A stretch of 64,000 nucleotides of DNA. Origin: JAVJUV01 sp047314965. GTDB taxonomy: Bacteria; Pseudomonadota; Alphaproteobacteria; Rhodobacterales; Rhodobacteraceae. The stretch spans positions 62,001 to 126,000 of the forward strand of contig NZ_JBLBVK010000051.1 of NCBI RefSeq assembly GCF_047314965.1, in the 5' to 3' direction. Made by a program: the position numbers and the translations under genes. Below, piece by piece: positions 33,120-41,067 of the stretch. Position 1 is the stretch's first letter. Each line of letters starts with the position of its first letter. The notes under the pieces were generated by a model. That model saw only the letters and a program-made list of their open reading frames with translations. It ran no database searches and was not told where the DNA came from.

Positions 33120-33802
33120 TCCCTGCGTCGTTCCTCGCCGCCATCGGGCAGCTGGGCGATCCGCGGTTTCGCTGGGTGCTGATCCAGGGTGTGGGGCTGA
33201 CGCTGGCTCTCTTGCTGGCGGCGTATTTCATCATATTCCAAGGCGTTCAGTGGCTGCTTCCCGATTGTTTCAGCCTGCCGTGGGTTGGGGAAATCTGTTT
33301 CGTCGAGGCCCTGCTTTCTTGGGGCTCGGTGCTCCTGATGCTGGTTCTCTCCGTGTTCCTGATGGTGCCGGTCGCGTCGGCGTTTACAGGTCTGTTTCTC
33401 GATGACGTGGCCGACGCCGTTGAAGAGAGGCATTATCCGTCGCTGCCCCCTGCGCCACGCATCCCGTTGGGAGAGAACATCCGGGAATCGATGGGCTTCC
33501 TGGGCGTCATCATCATTGCGAACATCGCCGCCCTGGTTCTTTATTTCACGCCTCTTGCTCCGTTTGTCTTCTACGGCCTGAACGGCTTTCTTCTGGGCCG
33601 GGAATACTACCGGATGATCGCGGTGCGTCGGCTGGGCCGCATGGGCGCAAAGACGGCCTACAAGCGGAACTTCACGACGATATGGGCCGCGGGAGCCTTG
33701 ATGGCCGTGCCGTTGACCGTTCCAATTCTGAACCTTCTGGTACCGATCGTGGGCGTGGCGGCCTTCACGCATTTGTTCCATCGACTGGAAGCGCGGACCT
33801 AG
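33116..33802 (+). CDS. EI24/CysZ-like membrane protein
   Basis: A 228-residue integral membrane protein with about five hydrophobic segments and PVASAFTGLFLDDVADAVEERHYPSLP, the loop typical of the EI24 domain. CysZ in enterobacteria imports sulfate, but alphaproteobacterial relatives are uncharacterised. It is translationally coupled to the nitroreductase. Confidence 0.85.
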   Translation: MIPASFLAAIGQLGDPRFRWVLIQGVGLTLALLLAAYFIIFQGVQWLLPDCFSLPWVGEICFVEALLSWGSVLLMLVLSVFLMVPVASAFTGLFLDDVADAVEERHYPSLPPAPRIPLGENIRESMGFLGVIIIANIAALVLYFTPLAPFVFYGLNGFLLGREYYRMIAVRRLGRMGAKTAYKRNFTTIWAAGALMAVPLTVPILNLLVPIVGVAAFTHLFHRLEART

Positions 33803-33876
33803 CCTGAGTTCCGCCAGATAATGAAGGACCGCGGCACCTCTTAAACTTATTGCAGCGACGCTCTAGGATGCAGCCC

Positions 33877-34350
33877 ATGAACACGGATCTTCCCTATCGC
33901 CCCTGTGTCGGCGTCGTGCTCGCCAACGCTGATGGCCTTGTTTTTACGGGTGAACGCGCCGACACGCCGGGCGCGTGGCAGATGCCGCAGGGCGGGATTG
34001 ACGAGGGAGAGAGCCCTCGGATCGCCGCTTTGCGGGAGCTTGAGGAGGAAACAGGCGTGTCGGAGACGCTGGTTTCCGTCGAAGCGGAGACCGGCGACTG
34101 GATCAGGTACGACCTGCCGGAGCATCTGCTTGGGAAGGTCTGGAAAGGCCGGTATCGCGGGCAGGAGCAGAAGTGGTTTCTACTGCGCTTCCGTGGCGAA
34201 GATGCCGATATCGACATCGCGCGCCATCACAAGGAATTCACCCGCTGGCGCTGGTCAAACCCGGACGAGGTTCTGGAGCATATCGTGCCATTCAAGCGTC
34301 AGGTCTACCAACGGGTCATTGACGCGTTCCGGGACCGTCTTGCCCCATGA
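33877..34350 (+). CDS. rppH: RNA pyrophosphohydrolase
   Basis: A 157-residue Nudix hydrolase that removes pyrophosphate from the 5' end of mRNA and starts decay. The complete Nudix box is GGIDEGESPRIAALRELEEETG at about residue 38. YRPCVGVVLAN at the start and the RGQEQKWFLLRF segment match RppH/YgdP. ATG 33877 has AGGA 8 bases upstream; ATG 33868 directly abuts it and is less likely. Confidence 0.94.
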   Translation: MNTDLPYRPCVGVVLANADGLVFTGERADTPGAWQMPQGGIDEGESPRIAALRELEEETGVSETLVSVEAETGDWIRYDLPEHLLGKVWKGRYRGQEQKWFLLRFRGEDADIDIARHHKEFTRWRWSNPDEVLEHIVPFKRQVYQRVIDAFRDRLAP

Positions 34351-34823
34351 TCCGCCGGATCGCGCTGCTTTCATTTCTGGCGTCACCGGCGAACGCCTTG
34401 TCCTGCCTTCCTCCTGATGCGGTTCGGCTCTACTCGCAGGCGACCGAGAGCGATGAGCGATTCGTCATCGTGAAGGGGCGACTCGACCCGGCGAAGCCGA
34501 TTACCATCCCTGAGATTCCGAAAAATGGCACGCTTTCAGAGAGCGAGACCGCCATTACGCGCGTTCGCATTACAGGCCATCTTCTGGGCGAAGAGGATTT
34601 CAGCCAGGCCTTCGACGGTGACGTGGATGTCAGCGTAACTTGCCTGTCGGTCTGGTGCGGCGACCCGGTCACCGACCGCGACATCCTCGGCGCGTTGCGA
34701 CTCACCGACGATGTTCCGGTTCTGGAGATCGGACCCTGCGGCGGGAATTCGATACCCTTGAAGCAGGCGGACCTGAAGGCGCTTCTGGCTTGTCATCGCT
34801 CCGGCAAGTGCCAACGCGACTAG
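34347..34823 (+). CDS. secreted hypothetical protein
   Basis: A 158-residue protein with a short signal peptide (MIRRIALLSFLASPANA, cleavage near residue 18). It has six cysteines (LSCLPP, VTCLSVWCGD, GPCGG, LLACHRSGKC) that probably form disulfides in the periplasm. It overlaps rppH by four bases (ATGA). I do not recognise a family. Confidence 0.75.
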   Translation: MIRRIALLSFLASPANALSCLPPDAVRLYSQATESDERFVIVKGRLDPAKPITIPEIPKNGTLSESETAITRVRITGHLLGEEDFSQAFDGDVDVSVTCLSVWCGDPVTDRDILGALRLTDDVPVLEIGPCGGNSIPLKQADLKALLACHRSGKCQRD

Positions 34824-34826
34824 TAT

Positions 34827-34876
34827 GGTCCGGAATGGAGGAAAGTGAATGGGGACATTGGCTCCCATTCCGGACC
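34827..34876. repeat. 12-bp perfect inverted repeat
   Basis: GGTCCGGAATGG (34827-34838) and CCATTCCGGACC (34865-34876) are separated by 26 bases, which contain a second pairing option (GAATGGG with CCCATTC). It begins four bases after the stop codon of the secreted protein gene and may act as a terminator or an element end. Confidence 0.6.
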
Positions 34877-35168
34877 TTGTTGAGGCGTGATCGCACCCAA
34901 CCACTCGTTCGTCTTGCGCCCCTGACTTGAACTGTGTCACTCGTCATTTTTCGCTGATGCCGACCAGTGGGTGCCATTAGGCGAAGAATGATCCACCACC
35001 AGTTAGCGAGCTCAAAAGGTCTTTCCGACATCGGCGAACCAGCGCCGCTGGAATGAAACTGGCCTACTGGGTGACACAGCGCAATCACCTGGGGAAAGTC
35101 TGCGTGAGCGCATCGTGAATCCCGGGCGCCTTGCGTGAAGAACCAATCGCAGCTTCTGCTGGAAAATA

Positions 35169-35183
35169 GAACAAAACGTGAAT
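35169..35183. promoter_or_regulatory. LexA-box-like site upstream of dnaE2
   Basis: GAAC, seven bases, then GAAT: one base away from GAAC-N7-GAAC, the complement of the alphaproteobacterial LexA box GTTC-N7-GTTC. It lies 60 bases upstream of the likely dnaE2 start, where an SOS operator would be expected. Confidence 0.4.
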
Positions 35184-35242
35184 ATTCTGTCACCTCATCG
35201 AGTCGTGGACGATGTACCTGCACACCGAGGGAACCCATCTAC

Positions 35243-38200
35243 TTGGCTTTCGCCGAACTGGATATCACGTCGAATTTCACGTTCCTGACCGGAGCGTCCC
35301 ATCCCGAGGAATACGTGGATCGGGCCGCGCTTCTGGGGCTGGATGCGCTTGCGATCGCCGACGAGAACTCGGTTGCAGGCATCGTGCGGGCGTATGCGCG
35401 GAGGAAGGAGATCGCCCGGCAGGTCAGGGAATTGCAGGAAACCGAAAAAATCGGACCGCCTGCGCCCCTGGCTGGCTGGGCACCGCTTCCTCCGGTGCAC
35501 GAGAGCTATCCCGGCGGGACGGCACGGCGGAAGAACAGCACACTGTCGCCGGAGGAAACTGACGACTTCATGGACGGGCCGAAGGCCGCGTTCGAGACCC
35601 GGGTAACACCGCCCCCGATGGATGCAAGCGCGGCCATACTGAACGTGCCCCGGCTGCTGCCAGCGGCCCGGATCGTACTGGACACGGGGTTTACCGCGAC
35701 CGCCCTGCCCCGCGACCGCGCCGGATGGGGACGGCTCTGCCGCCTGATCTCGCGCGGGCGGCTGCGGGCGGAAAAGGGATCCTGCCTGTTACGGCTGGAG
35801 GACCTGATCGAGTTCGGCGAGGGGCTGGCGCTTGTACTGCACCCGCCACAGGGCGGCACGGCAGAGGGCGGTGCAGATCAATGGCTGAAACAGGCGGACC
35901 GGCTGACGCGCCGCTTTGGATCGGATTGCCACCTGCTGATGGCGCCTGTCTATGACGGGCGGGATGCCGAGCGGTTCGACGCCCTGGCCCGGCTGGCGGA
36001 GCGGCTGAAGGTTCCCACCGTCGCCTCGGCCTCGCCCCGCATGCATCACGGATCGCGCCGCAAGCTGGGCGATGTTTTGACCGCGATCCGTACCGGCGTG
36101 AAGGTCGATGATCTGGGCCGCGCCGCATTGGCGAACGCCGAACAGCGGCTTCGGTCGGAAGACGAGATGCGGCGCCTTCTGGGTTCTCATGCAGATGCGG
36201 TAGACCGCGCGGCGGCGCTGGCCCAGAGCCTGCGTTTCTCGCTGGAAGAACTGCGCTATGAATATCCGTCCGAAATCGCCAAGGGCGAAACGGCGGAAGA
36301 GCGATTGCGGCGGCTGGCATATGAAGGGCTTAAATGGCGTTATCCATCGGGTTCGCCGGATCATGTGAAAAAGCTTCTGGAGCACGAGCTGCGGCTCATT
36401 GCCAAGCTGAACTACGAGCCCTATTTCCTGACCGTCCGCGACGTGGTGGCCTTTGCCCGAGCGCGCAACATCCTCTGCCAGGGGCGCGGTAGCGCGGCGA
36501 ACTCGGTGGTCTGCTATTGCCTGGGCGTCACCAGCGTTTCGCCCGAGATCGGCACCATGGTCTTCGAGCGGTTCGTCTCCGAGGCGCGCGACGAGCCGCC
36601 CGATATAGACGTCGATTTCGAGCATGAGCGACGCGAGGAGGTAATCCAGCACATCTACGAGCGTTATGGCCGTCACCGGGCGGGTCTTTGCGCCACGGTG
36701 ATCCATTATCGCGGCAAGCGGGCGATCCGCGAGGTGGGTAAGGTGATGGGCCTTTCCGAGGACACAATCGGCGCGATCTCGTCCCAGCTTTGGGGGTTCT
36801 TCGACACCTCCGGCATGGCCGAACAGCAGCTTCGCGAGATCGGGCTGGACCCGACCGACCGGCGATTGCGCCAGACGCTGGACTTGATCTTCGAGATCCA
36901 GGGCTTTCCCCGGCATCTGAGCCAGCACGTCGGCGGCTTCGTGATCACCGAGGGGCGGCTGGACGAGCTGGTACCGATCGAGAACGCAACGATGGAGGAC
37001 CGCACGGTCATCTGCTGGGACAAGGACGACATCGACACGCTGGGCATCCTTAAGGTCGATGTTCTGGCGCTGGGGATGCTCAGTTGCATCCGCAAGGCCT
37101 TTGACCTGATCCGACGGCATCACCAGACGGAGTATACGCTGGCAACGCTGCCGCCCGAGGATCCGCGCGTCTATGACATGCTATGCAAGGCCGACTCTCT
37201 GGGCGTGTTCCAGGTGGAAAGTCGGGCGCAGATGAACTTTCTGCCCCGGATGAAGCCGCGCTGTTTCTATGACCTGGTGATCGAGACGGCGATCATCCGG
37301 CCTGGTCCCATCCAGGGCGACATGGTGCATCCCTACCTGCGCCGCCGGAATGGCGAGGAGGAGGTGTCGTTCCCCTCGGACGAGTTGGGCCGGGTGCTGG
37401 GCAAGACACTGGGGGTGCCATTGTTCCAGGAGCAGGCGATGCAGATCGCCATCGTTGGGGCGGGCTTCACCCCCGAAGAGGCCGACCGCCTGCGCCGGTC
37501 GCTCGCGACCTTCAAGAAGCACGGCAACGTCAGCGAGTTCCGGACCCGTTTCCTGAAGGGCATGCATGACAACGGCTATGAGCGCGACTTCGCCGAGCGG
37601 TGTTTCAGCCAGATCGAAGGCTTCGGCTCCTACGGGTTTCCCGAGAGCCATGCCGCCAGTTTCGCGCTGCTGGTCTATGCATCGTCCTGGCTGAAATGCC
37701 ATCATCCCGGCATCTTCGCCTGCGCGCTTCTGAACTCGCAGCCCATGGGGTTCTATGCGCCGGCCCAGATCGTGCGCGACGCGCGCGAGCACGGGGTCGA
37801 GGTGCGCCCGCCCGACATCAACGCCTCGACCTGGGACTGCACGATGGAGCCCGACGGCAAGGGCGGGCTGGCCCTGAGGCTTGGGTTCCGGCAGATCAAG
37901 TCGATGCGCGAGGAAGAGGCGACATGGATCGCCGCCGCACGCGGCAACGGCTATCTGAGCGTCGAGGACGTCTGGCGCCGCGCGGGGGTGGAGCCGCGGC
38001 TGCTCCGGATGCTGGCCGAGGCGGATGTGTTTGCCTCGCTGGGGCTGAGCCGCCGCGATGCCCTTTGGGCCGCCGCCGCGATCGGGGCCGCCAGGCCACT
38101 GCCGCTTTTCGCCGGCGACATGGATGGCGAAGGCATCGTCGAACCTGCGGCCCTTCTGCCCGAGATGACGGAGGGCGAGCATGTGGTCGAGGATTTCGTC

Positions 38201-38395
38201 GCCATGCGCCTGACGCTCCGTGCGCATCCGATGGCCTTTCTGCGTCACAGGCTGACACCGGGGATGGCGCCCATCGTTCAGGTCGAGGGCGCGCCCACGG
38301 GCAAGGGGCTGGAGCGCGCACGCGGCCTGATCCGCACCGACGTCTGGGGACCGGAGTCCCACGGAGCCATGCGGCGCGATCATTCGCGCACCTGA
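35243..38395 (+). CDS. dnaE2: error-prone DNA polymerase DnaE2/ImuC, C-terminally shortened
   Basis: About 1050 residues from TTG 35243, which follows GAGGGAA and gives the family start AFAELDITSNFTFLTGASHPEE. The N-terminal PHP domain is followed by the polymerase core with GRGSAANSV, the catalytic PPDIDVDF pair and KVDVLALGML (third Asp). It then has AANGYESH-like fingers (GSYGFPESHAASFALL) and the helix-hairpin-helix region. After LRAHPMAFLRHRL the expected OB-fold and C-terminal tail are missing; the frame ends in an unrelated tail. ImuA and ImuB, its partners in mutagenic lesion bypass, are absent upstream. It may be decaying or work with remote partners. Confidence 0.85.
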   Translation: MAFAELDITSNFTFLTGASHPEEYVDRAALLGLDALAIADENSVAGIVRAYARRKEIARQVRELQETEKIGPPAPLAGWAPLPPVHESYPGGTARRKNSTLSPEETDDFMDGPKAAFETRVTPPPMDASAAILNVPRLLPAARIVLDTGFTATALPRDRAGWGRLCRLISRGRLRAEKGSCLLRLEDLIEFGEGLALVLHPPQGGTAEGGADQWLKQADRLTRRFGSDCHLLMAPVYDGRDAERFDALARLAERLKVPTVASASPRMHHGSRRKLGDVLTAIRTGVKVDDLGRAALANAEQRLRSEDEMRRLLGSHADAVDRAAALAQSLRFSLEELRYEYPSEIAKGETAEERLRRLAYEGLKWRYPSGSPDHVKKLLEHELRLIAKLNYEPYFLTVRDVVAFARARNILCQGRGSAANSVVCYCLGVTSVSPEIGTMVFERFVSEARDEPPDIDVDFEHERREEVIQHIYERYGRHRAGLCATVIHYRGKRAIREVGKVMGLSEDTIGAISSQLWGFFDTSGMAEQQLREIGLDPTDRRLRQTLDLIFEIQGFPRHLSQHVGGFVITEGRLDELVPIENATMEDRTVICWDKDDIDTLGILKVDVLALGMLSCIRKAFDLIRRHHQTEYTLATLPPEDPRVYDMLCKADSLGVFQVESRAQMNFLPRMKPRCFYDLVIETAIIRPGPIQGDMVHPYLRRRNGEEEVSFPSDELGRVLGKTLGVPLFQEQAMQIAIVGAGFTPEEADRLRRSLATFKKHGNVSEFRTRFLKGMHDNGYERDFAERCFSQIEGFGSYGFPESHAASFALLVYASSWLKCHHPGIFACALLNSQPMGFYAPAQIVRDAREHGVEVRPPDINASTWDCTMEPDGKGGLALRLGFRQIKSMREEEATWIAAARGNGYLSVEDVWRRAGVEPRLLRMLAEADVFASLGLSRRDALWAAAAIGAARPLPLFAGDMDGEGIVEPAALLPEMTEGEHVVEDFVAMRLTLRAHPMAFLRHRLTPGMAPIVQVEGAPTGKGLERARGLIRTDVWGPESHGAMRRDHSRT

Positions 38396-38406
38396 CGCAG
38401 CCTTTC

Positions 38407-38432
38407 CGATCCATGCGTTTCTGCATGGATCG
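38407..38432. repeat. 10-bp perfect inverted repeat after dnaE2
   Basis: CGATCCATGC (38407-38416) and GCATGGATCG (38423-38432) with a 6-base loop, 12 bases after the dnaE2 stop. There is no T-run. It could be a structured 3' end or a palindromic operator. Confidence 0.5.
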
Positions 38433-38453
38433 AGTACGGATTCAGACAATTCT

Positions 38454-38479
38454 TTCGATATCCGAAACCGCGTATCGAA
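38454..38479. promoter_or_regulatory. possible operator upstream of the DUF4386 gene
   Basis: TTCGATA (38454-38460) and TATCGAA (38473-38479) form an inverted repeat with a 12-base spacer, ending 37 bases before the next start codon. The form fits a TetR- or ArsR-type site, but no regulator gene is adjacent. Confidence 0.3.
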
Positions 38480-38516
38480 CGGCCAAGCCAAATGACGCGC
38501 CAGAAAGGAGCATCCC

Positions 38517-39227
38517 ATGCACTTCCCGAACGATCCCCAATCGCGCGCTTTCGCCGCCTGGGCGGGCGCCTTTTACCTGACCATCGCCGTCTCGGGCGGT
38601 TTCGCGATCGCCTACGTGCCCAGCGTGCTGCATGTGCCAGGCGATCCTGCCGCGACACTTGAGATGATCGCGACGCATCGAGGGCTATTCCTGGCCGGTA
38701 TCGGAGGTGACATCGTGATGATGGCCGCCGAGGTGATGGTCACGGCGATGCTGTTTCTCATGTTCCGCCACGTTCACGCGGCGTTGTCGCTCTCGGCCGC
38801 GCTGGCCCGGTTTGCCATGGTCGCGGTTATGGCCGCGATGTTGTTCTTCCATGCTGGGCTTGTGGCATTGGCCGAGCCATCGTCGCCCTTCTCGGCATTC
38901 GAAGAAGAACAGCGTTACGCACTCGCCTACCTCATGCTGACGATCCACGACGCTGGCGTCTGGATTTGGCAGATCTTCTTCACCATCCATCTCTTGATCC
39001 TTGGTCGGCTGATCGTGGCCTCGGGACAGTATCCAAAGCTGCTTGGTTATGGCCTGATGTTGGGCGGCATGGGATATCTTCTGGATAGCGCCCATGCCTT
39101 CGCTTTCCCTGAAGCGGCCGCCCTTGGCCAGGTGCGTGTCGCCCTTCTTGTCATCGTGACGATATCGGAAGTGGGCTTTGCCTTTTGGCTGCTGCTGCGG
39201 GGGCCGGCGCGGCCCGCCGCTGCCTGA
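38517..39227 (+). CDS. DUF4386-type multi-pass membrane protein
   Basis: A 236-residue protein with six to seven hydrophobic segments. The pattern AAWAGAFYLTIAVSGGFA at the N-terminus, HRGLFLAGIGGDIVMM in the second helix and YGLMLGGMGYLLDSAHAF near the end fit DUF4386. An AAGGAG ribosome-binding site precedes the ATG. Function unknown. Confidence 0.82.
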   Translation: MHFPNDPQSRAFAAWAGAFYLTIAVSGGFAIAYVPSVLHVPGDPAATLEMIATHRGLFLAGIGGDIVMMAAEVMVTAMLFLMFRHVHAALSLSAALARFAMVAVMAAMLFFHAGLVALAEPSSPFSAFEEEQRYALAYLMLTIHDAGVWIWQIFFTIHLLILGRLIVASGQYPKLLGYGLMLGGMGYLLDSAHAFAFPEAAALGQVRVALLVIVTISEVGFAFWLLLRGPARPAAA

Positions 39228-39237
39228 TAAGGCGGAC

Positions 39238-40239
39238 CTAAGGCTGCGAGGGCCGGGTTGCGGTGAACCCACCGCCAGAAATGAATTGGTATTCGTCATC
39301 CGCGTCAGGAATGACTCTAACATTCATGCCGAGAAGGCCGCTGCTTTCGAGGGCGTCGGTGCCGTAGAACGCGCCCGCCAATTCGGAATCGGACAGGCAA
39401 ACCGCATCGGCGCAGGTCATGTTATCAAGAGAGCCTGCGAACCCATTACCTTCGATCGGCGCGGAGAACGAGGCCGTGAAGTCGGTGAAGGAGCCATCGG
39501 CATAGTTGATGTTTCCATCGAGATCGCCGCTGACATCAGGGGTGGTCGCGCCGAATTCAGCCGTCAGAGTTATCGTTCCTGAAAATTCTCGTTCGCTCAG
39601 GATCACATCACCTGTCGAAGGATCGATGACCTGACCATAGCCCGCAAAATCACCTGAATAGATTGCCGTCCCCACAAGTACGGCGATCTCGTCCGGGTCG
39701 GTCTCGAACCCGAAGGCGAAGAATGCCTCGGTGTCGAATTCGCCGGTCAGGGCCGGGTTCTCTGCGTCTTCATAGGCGTAGACCGCTCCCGTTGCCGACA
39801 CCTCACTAGTGATATAGACAGTATTTATGGGGCCGCCCGTGTTCAGATAGGAAAACCAACTGTTGGACGGGTTCGTGGAAACGGGCGTGGAACCTTCGTC
39901 GAATATCAGAGTTTTCCCACCTAGGGTAAGCGTGATACTGCTGAGATTATCGGAGAAATCCCCGGAGGCCAGAGTTAAGGTCTCGCTAGAGATCTGCAGC
40001 CTCGTCGCCCCTGAATCCCAATCAGTCAATGCCCGCACGACCTTGACCTTGATCGTCCCCGCTTCCTCGAGATCTTCAAGAACCGAATCCGAAACCGCGA
40101 ATGGCTGCCCGTTCGCGGAATTGCTCGCGTCACGGGTACCGATGAACAGCGGCTCCGGCGCTCCCAATAACACAGAGTTTGCGGAGCACGCGCCAAGCGC
40201 CGTAGCTGACAGGAATGCGATTATGCCAGATAGTTTCAT
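39238..40239 (-). CDS. surface lipoprotein with TbpB-like beta-barrel domain
   Basis: A 333-residue protein with a lipoprotein signal peptide: the lipobox ALGAC puts the lipidated Cys at residue 18. The body is acidic and rich in beta-strand patterns (GTITLTAEFG, GNINYADGSFTDFTASF). Near the C-terminus GAFYGTDALESSGLLG matches the GxFYGPxAxExGGxF signature of transferrin-binding-protein-like barrels. Such proteins may be exported by Slam; no Slam or TonB receptor gene is near. A role in metal or haem capture is inference. Confidence 0.72.
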   Translation of the reverse strand: MKLSGIIAFLSATALGACSANSVLLGAPEPLFIGTRDASNSANGQPFAVSDSVLEDLEEAGTIKVKVVRALTDWDSGATRLQISSETLTLASGDFSDNLSSITLTLGGKTLIFDEGSTPVSTNPSNSWFSYLNTGGPINTVYITSEVSATGAVYAYEDAENPALTGEFDTEAFFAFGFETDPDEIAVLVGTAIYSGDFAGYGQVIDPSTGDVILSEREFSGTITLTAEFGATTPDVSGDLDGNINYADGSFTDFTASFSAPIEGNGFAGSLDNMTCADAVCLSDSELAGAFYGTDALESSGLLGMNVRVIPDADDEYQFISGGGFTATRPSQP

Positions 40240-40475
40240 CGGTCTGCTTCGCTTCTTTTTTGGTCCCGGATGACTTGCGCGTGACTAAATCACGAAATCC
40301 CCGGCCTTCGCAAAAGGGCGTTTCACGAGTCGGCGAATTGTAGACAAAACCGCAACACAGCATTCTCATTTCGGCCCCCCCTTCGACGACATCCAGACCC
40401 TGATTTCAAAGCTGCTGCCACAAGATGTCAGTAGTGTGTATCGACCCTGAAGATGCCTCGGGCTAGATTGGTGAA
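40240..40475. other. divergent promoter region between lipoprotein and tag genes
   Basis: About 235 bases with no gene. A T-rich stretch follows the lipoprotein start region. No clear Fur-like or other operator could be identified. Confidence 0.4.
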
Positions 40476-41048
40476 ATGACTCATCCGGTCGACGACAAGA
40501 TACGCTGTTTCGGTTCGCATTCAGAGCGTTATGCCGTCTATCACGATACGGAGTGGGGCGTGCCGGTGAACGACGACAGGACGTTATTCGAGATGCTGAT
40601 CCTCGAAGGCGCGCATGCCGGTCTCTCCTGGGAAACCATCCTGAACAAGCGCGAGGGATACCGGGAAGTCTACCACGGCTTCGACATCGGGCGCGTCGCG
40701 GAGATGAGCGATGCCGAGCTGCAAGCCGCGTTGCAGAACCCAGGGATCGTGCGGCACCGGCAGAAGGTTCCAGCGGCACGCAGCAACGCGCGGGTGTATC
40801 TGGCGATGCAAGAGGAGTTCGGCAGTTTCTCGAACTGGTTATGGGCGCATGTGAATGGTCGGCCGATCGTCGGGCATTGGGATAGTCCTGAGGACATCCC
40901 CGCGTCGACAGCACTGTCGGATGCCATTTCGAAGGACCTGAAGAAACGCGGCATGAGTTTCGTGGGCACGACGATCATCTACGCCTATCTGCAGGCCGTG
41001 GGCATTGTGAACGACCACTGGAAGGGCTGCTGGCGCCACGGTGCCTAG
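40476..41048 (+). CDS. tag: DNA-3-methyladenine glycosylase I
   Basis: A 190-residue base-excision repair enzyme that removes 3-methyladenine. The zinc-binding Cys and His are in RCFGSHSERYAVYHDTEWG at the N-terminus and in NDHWKGCWRH at the C-terminus. The catalytic region FEMLILEGAHAGLSWETIL is intact. Normal length. Confidence 0.96.
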   Translation: MTHPVDDKIRCFGSHSERYAVYHDTEWGVPVNDDRTLFEMLILEGAHAGLSWETILNKREGYREVYHGFDIGRVAEMSDAELQAALQNPGIVRHRQKVPAARSNARVYLAMQEEFGSFSNWLWAHVNGRPIVGHWDSPEDIPASTALSDAISKDLKKRGMSFVGTTIIYAYLQAVGIVNDHWKGCWRHGA

Positions 41049-41067
41049 CAGGCGATTGTCCCAGTGT

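Larger units (their letters stand above)
34824..35242. other. gene-free region upstream of dnaE2
   Basis: About 420 bases where imuA and imuB would be expected upstream of dnaE2. It holds a long inverted repeat (34827-34876) and an SOS-box-like site (35169-35183). No imuA or imuB fragment could be recognised. Confidence 0.5.
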
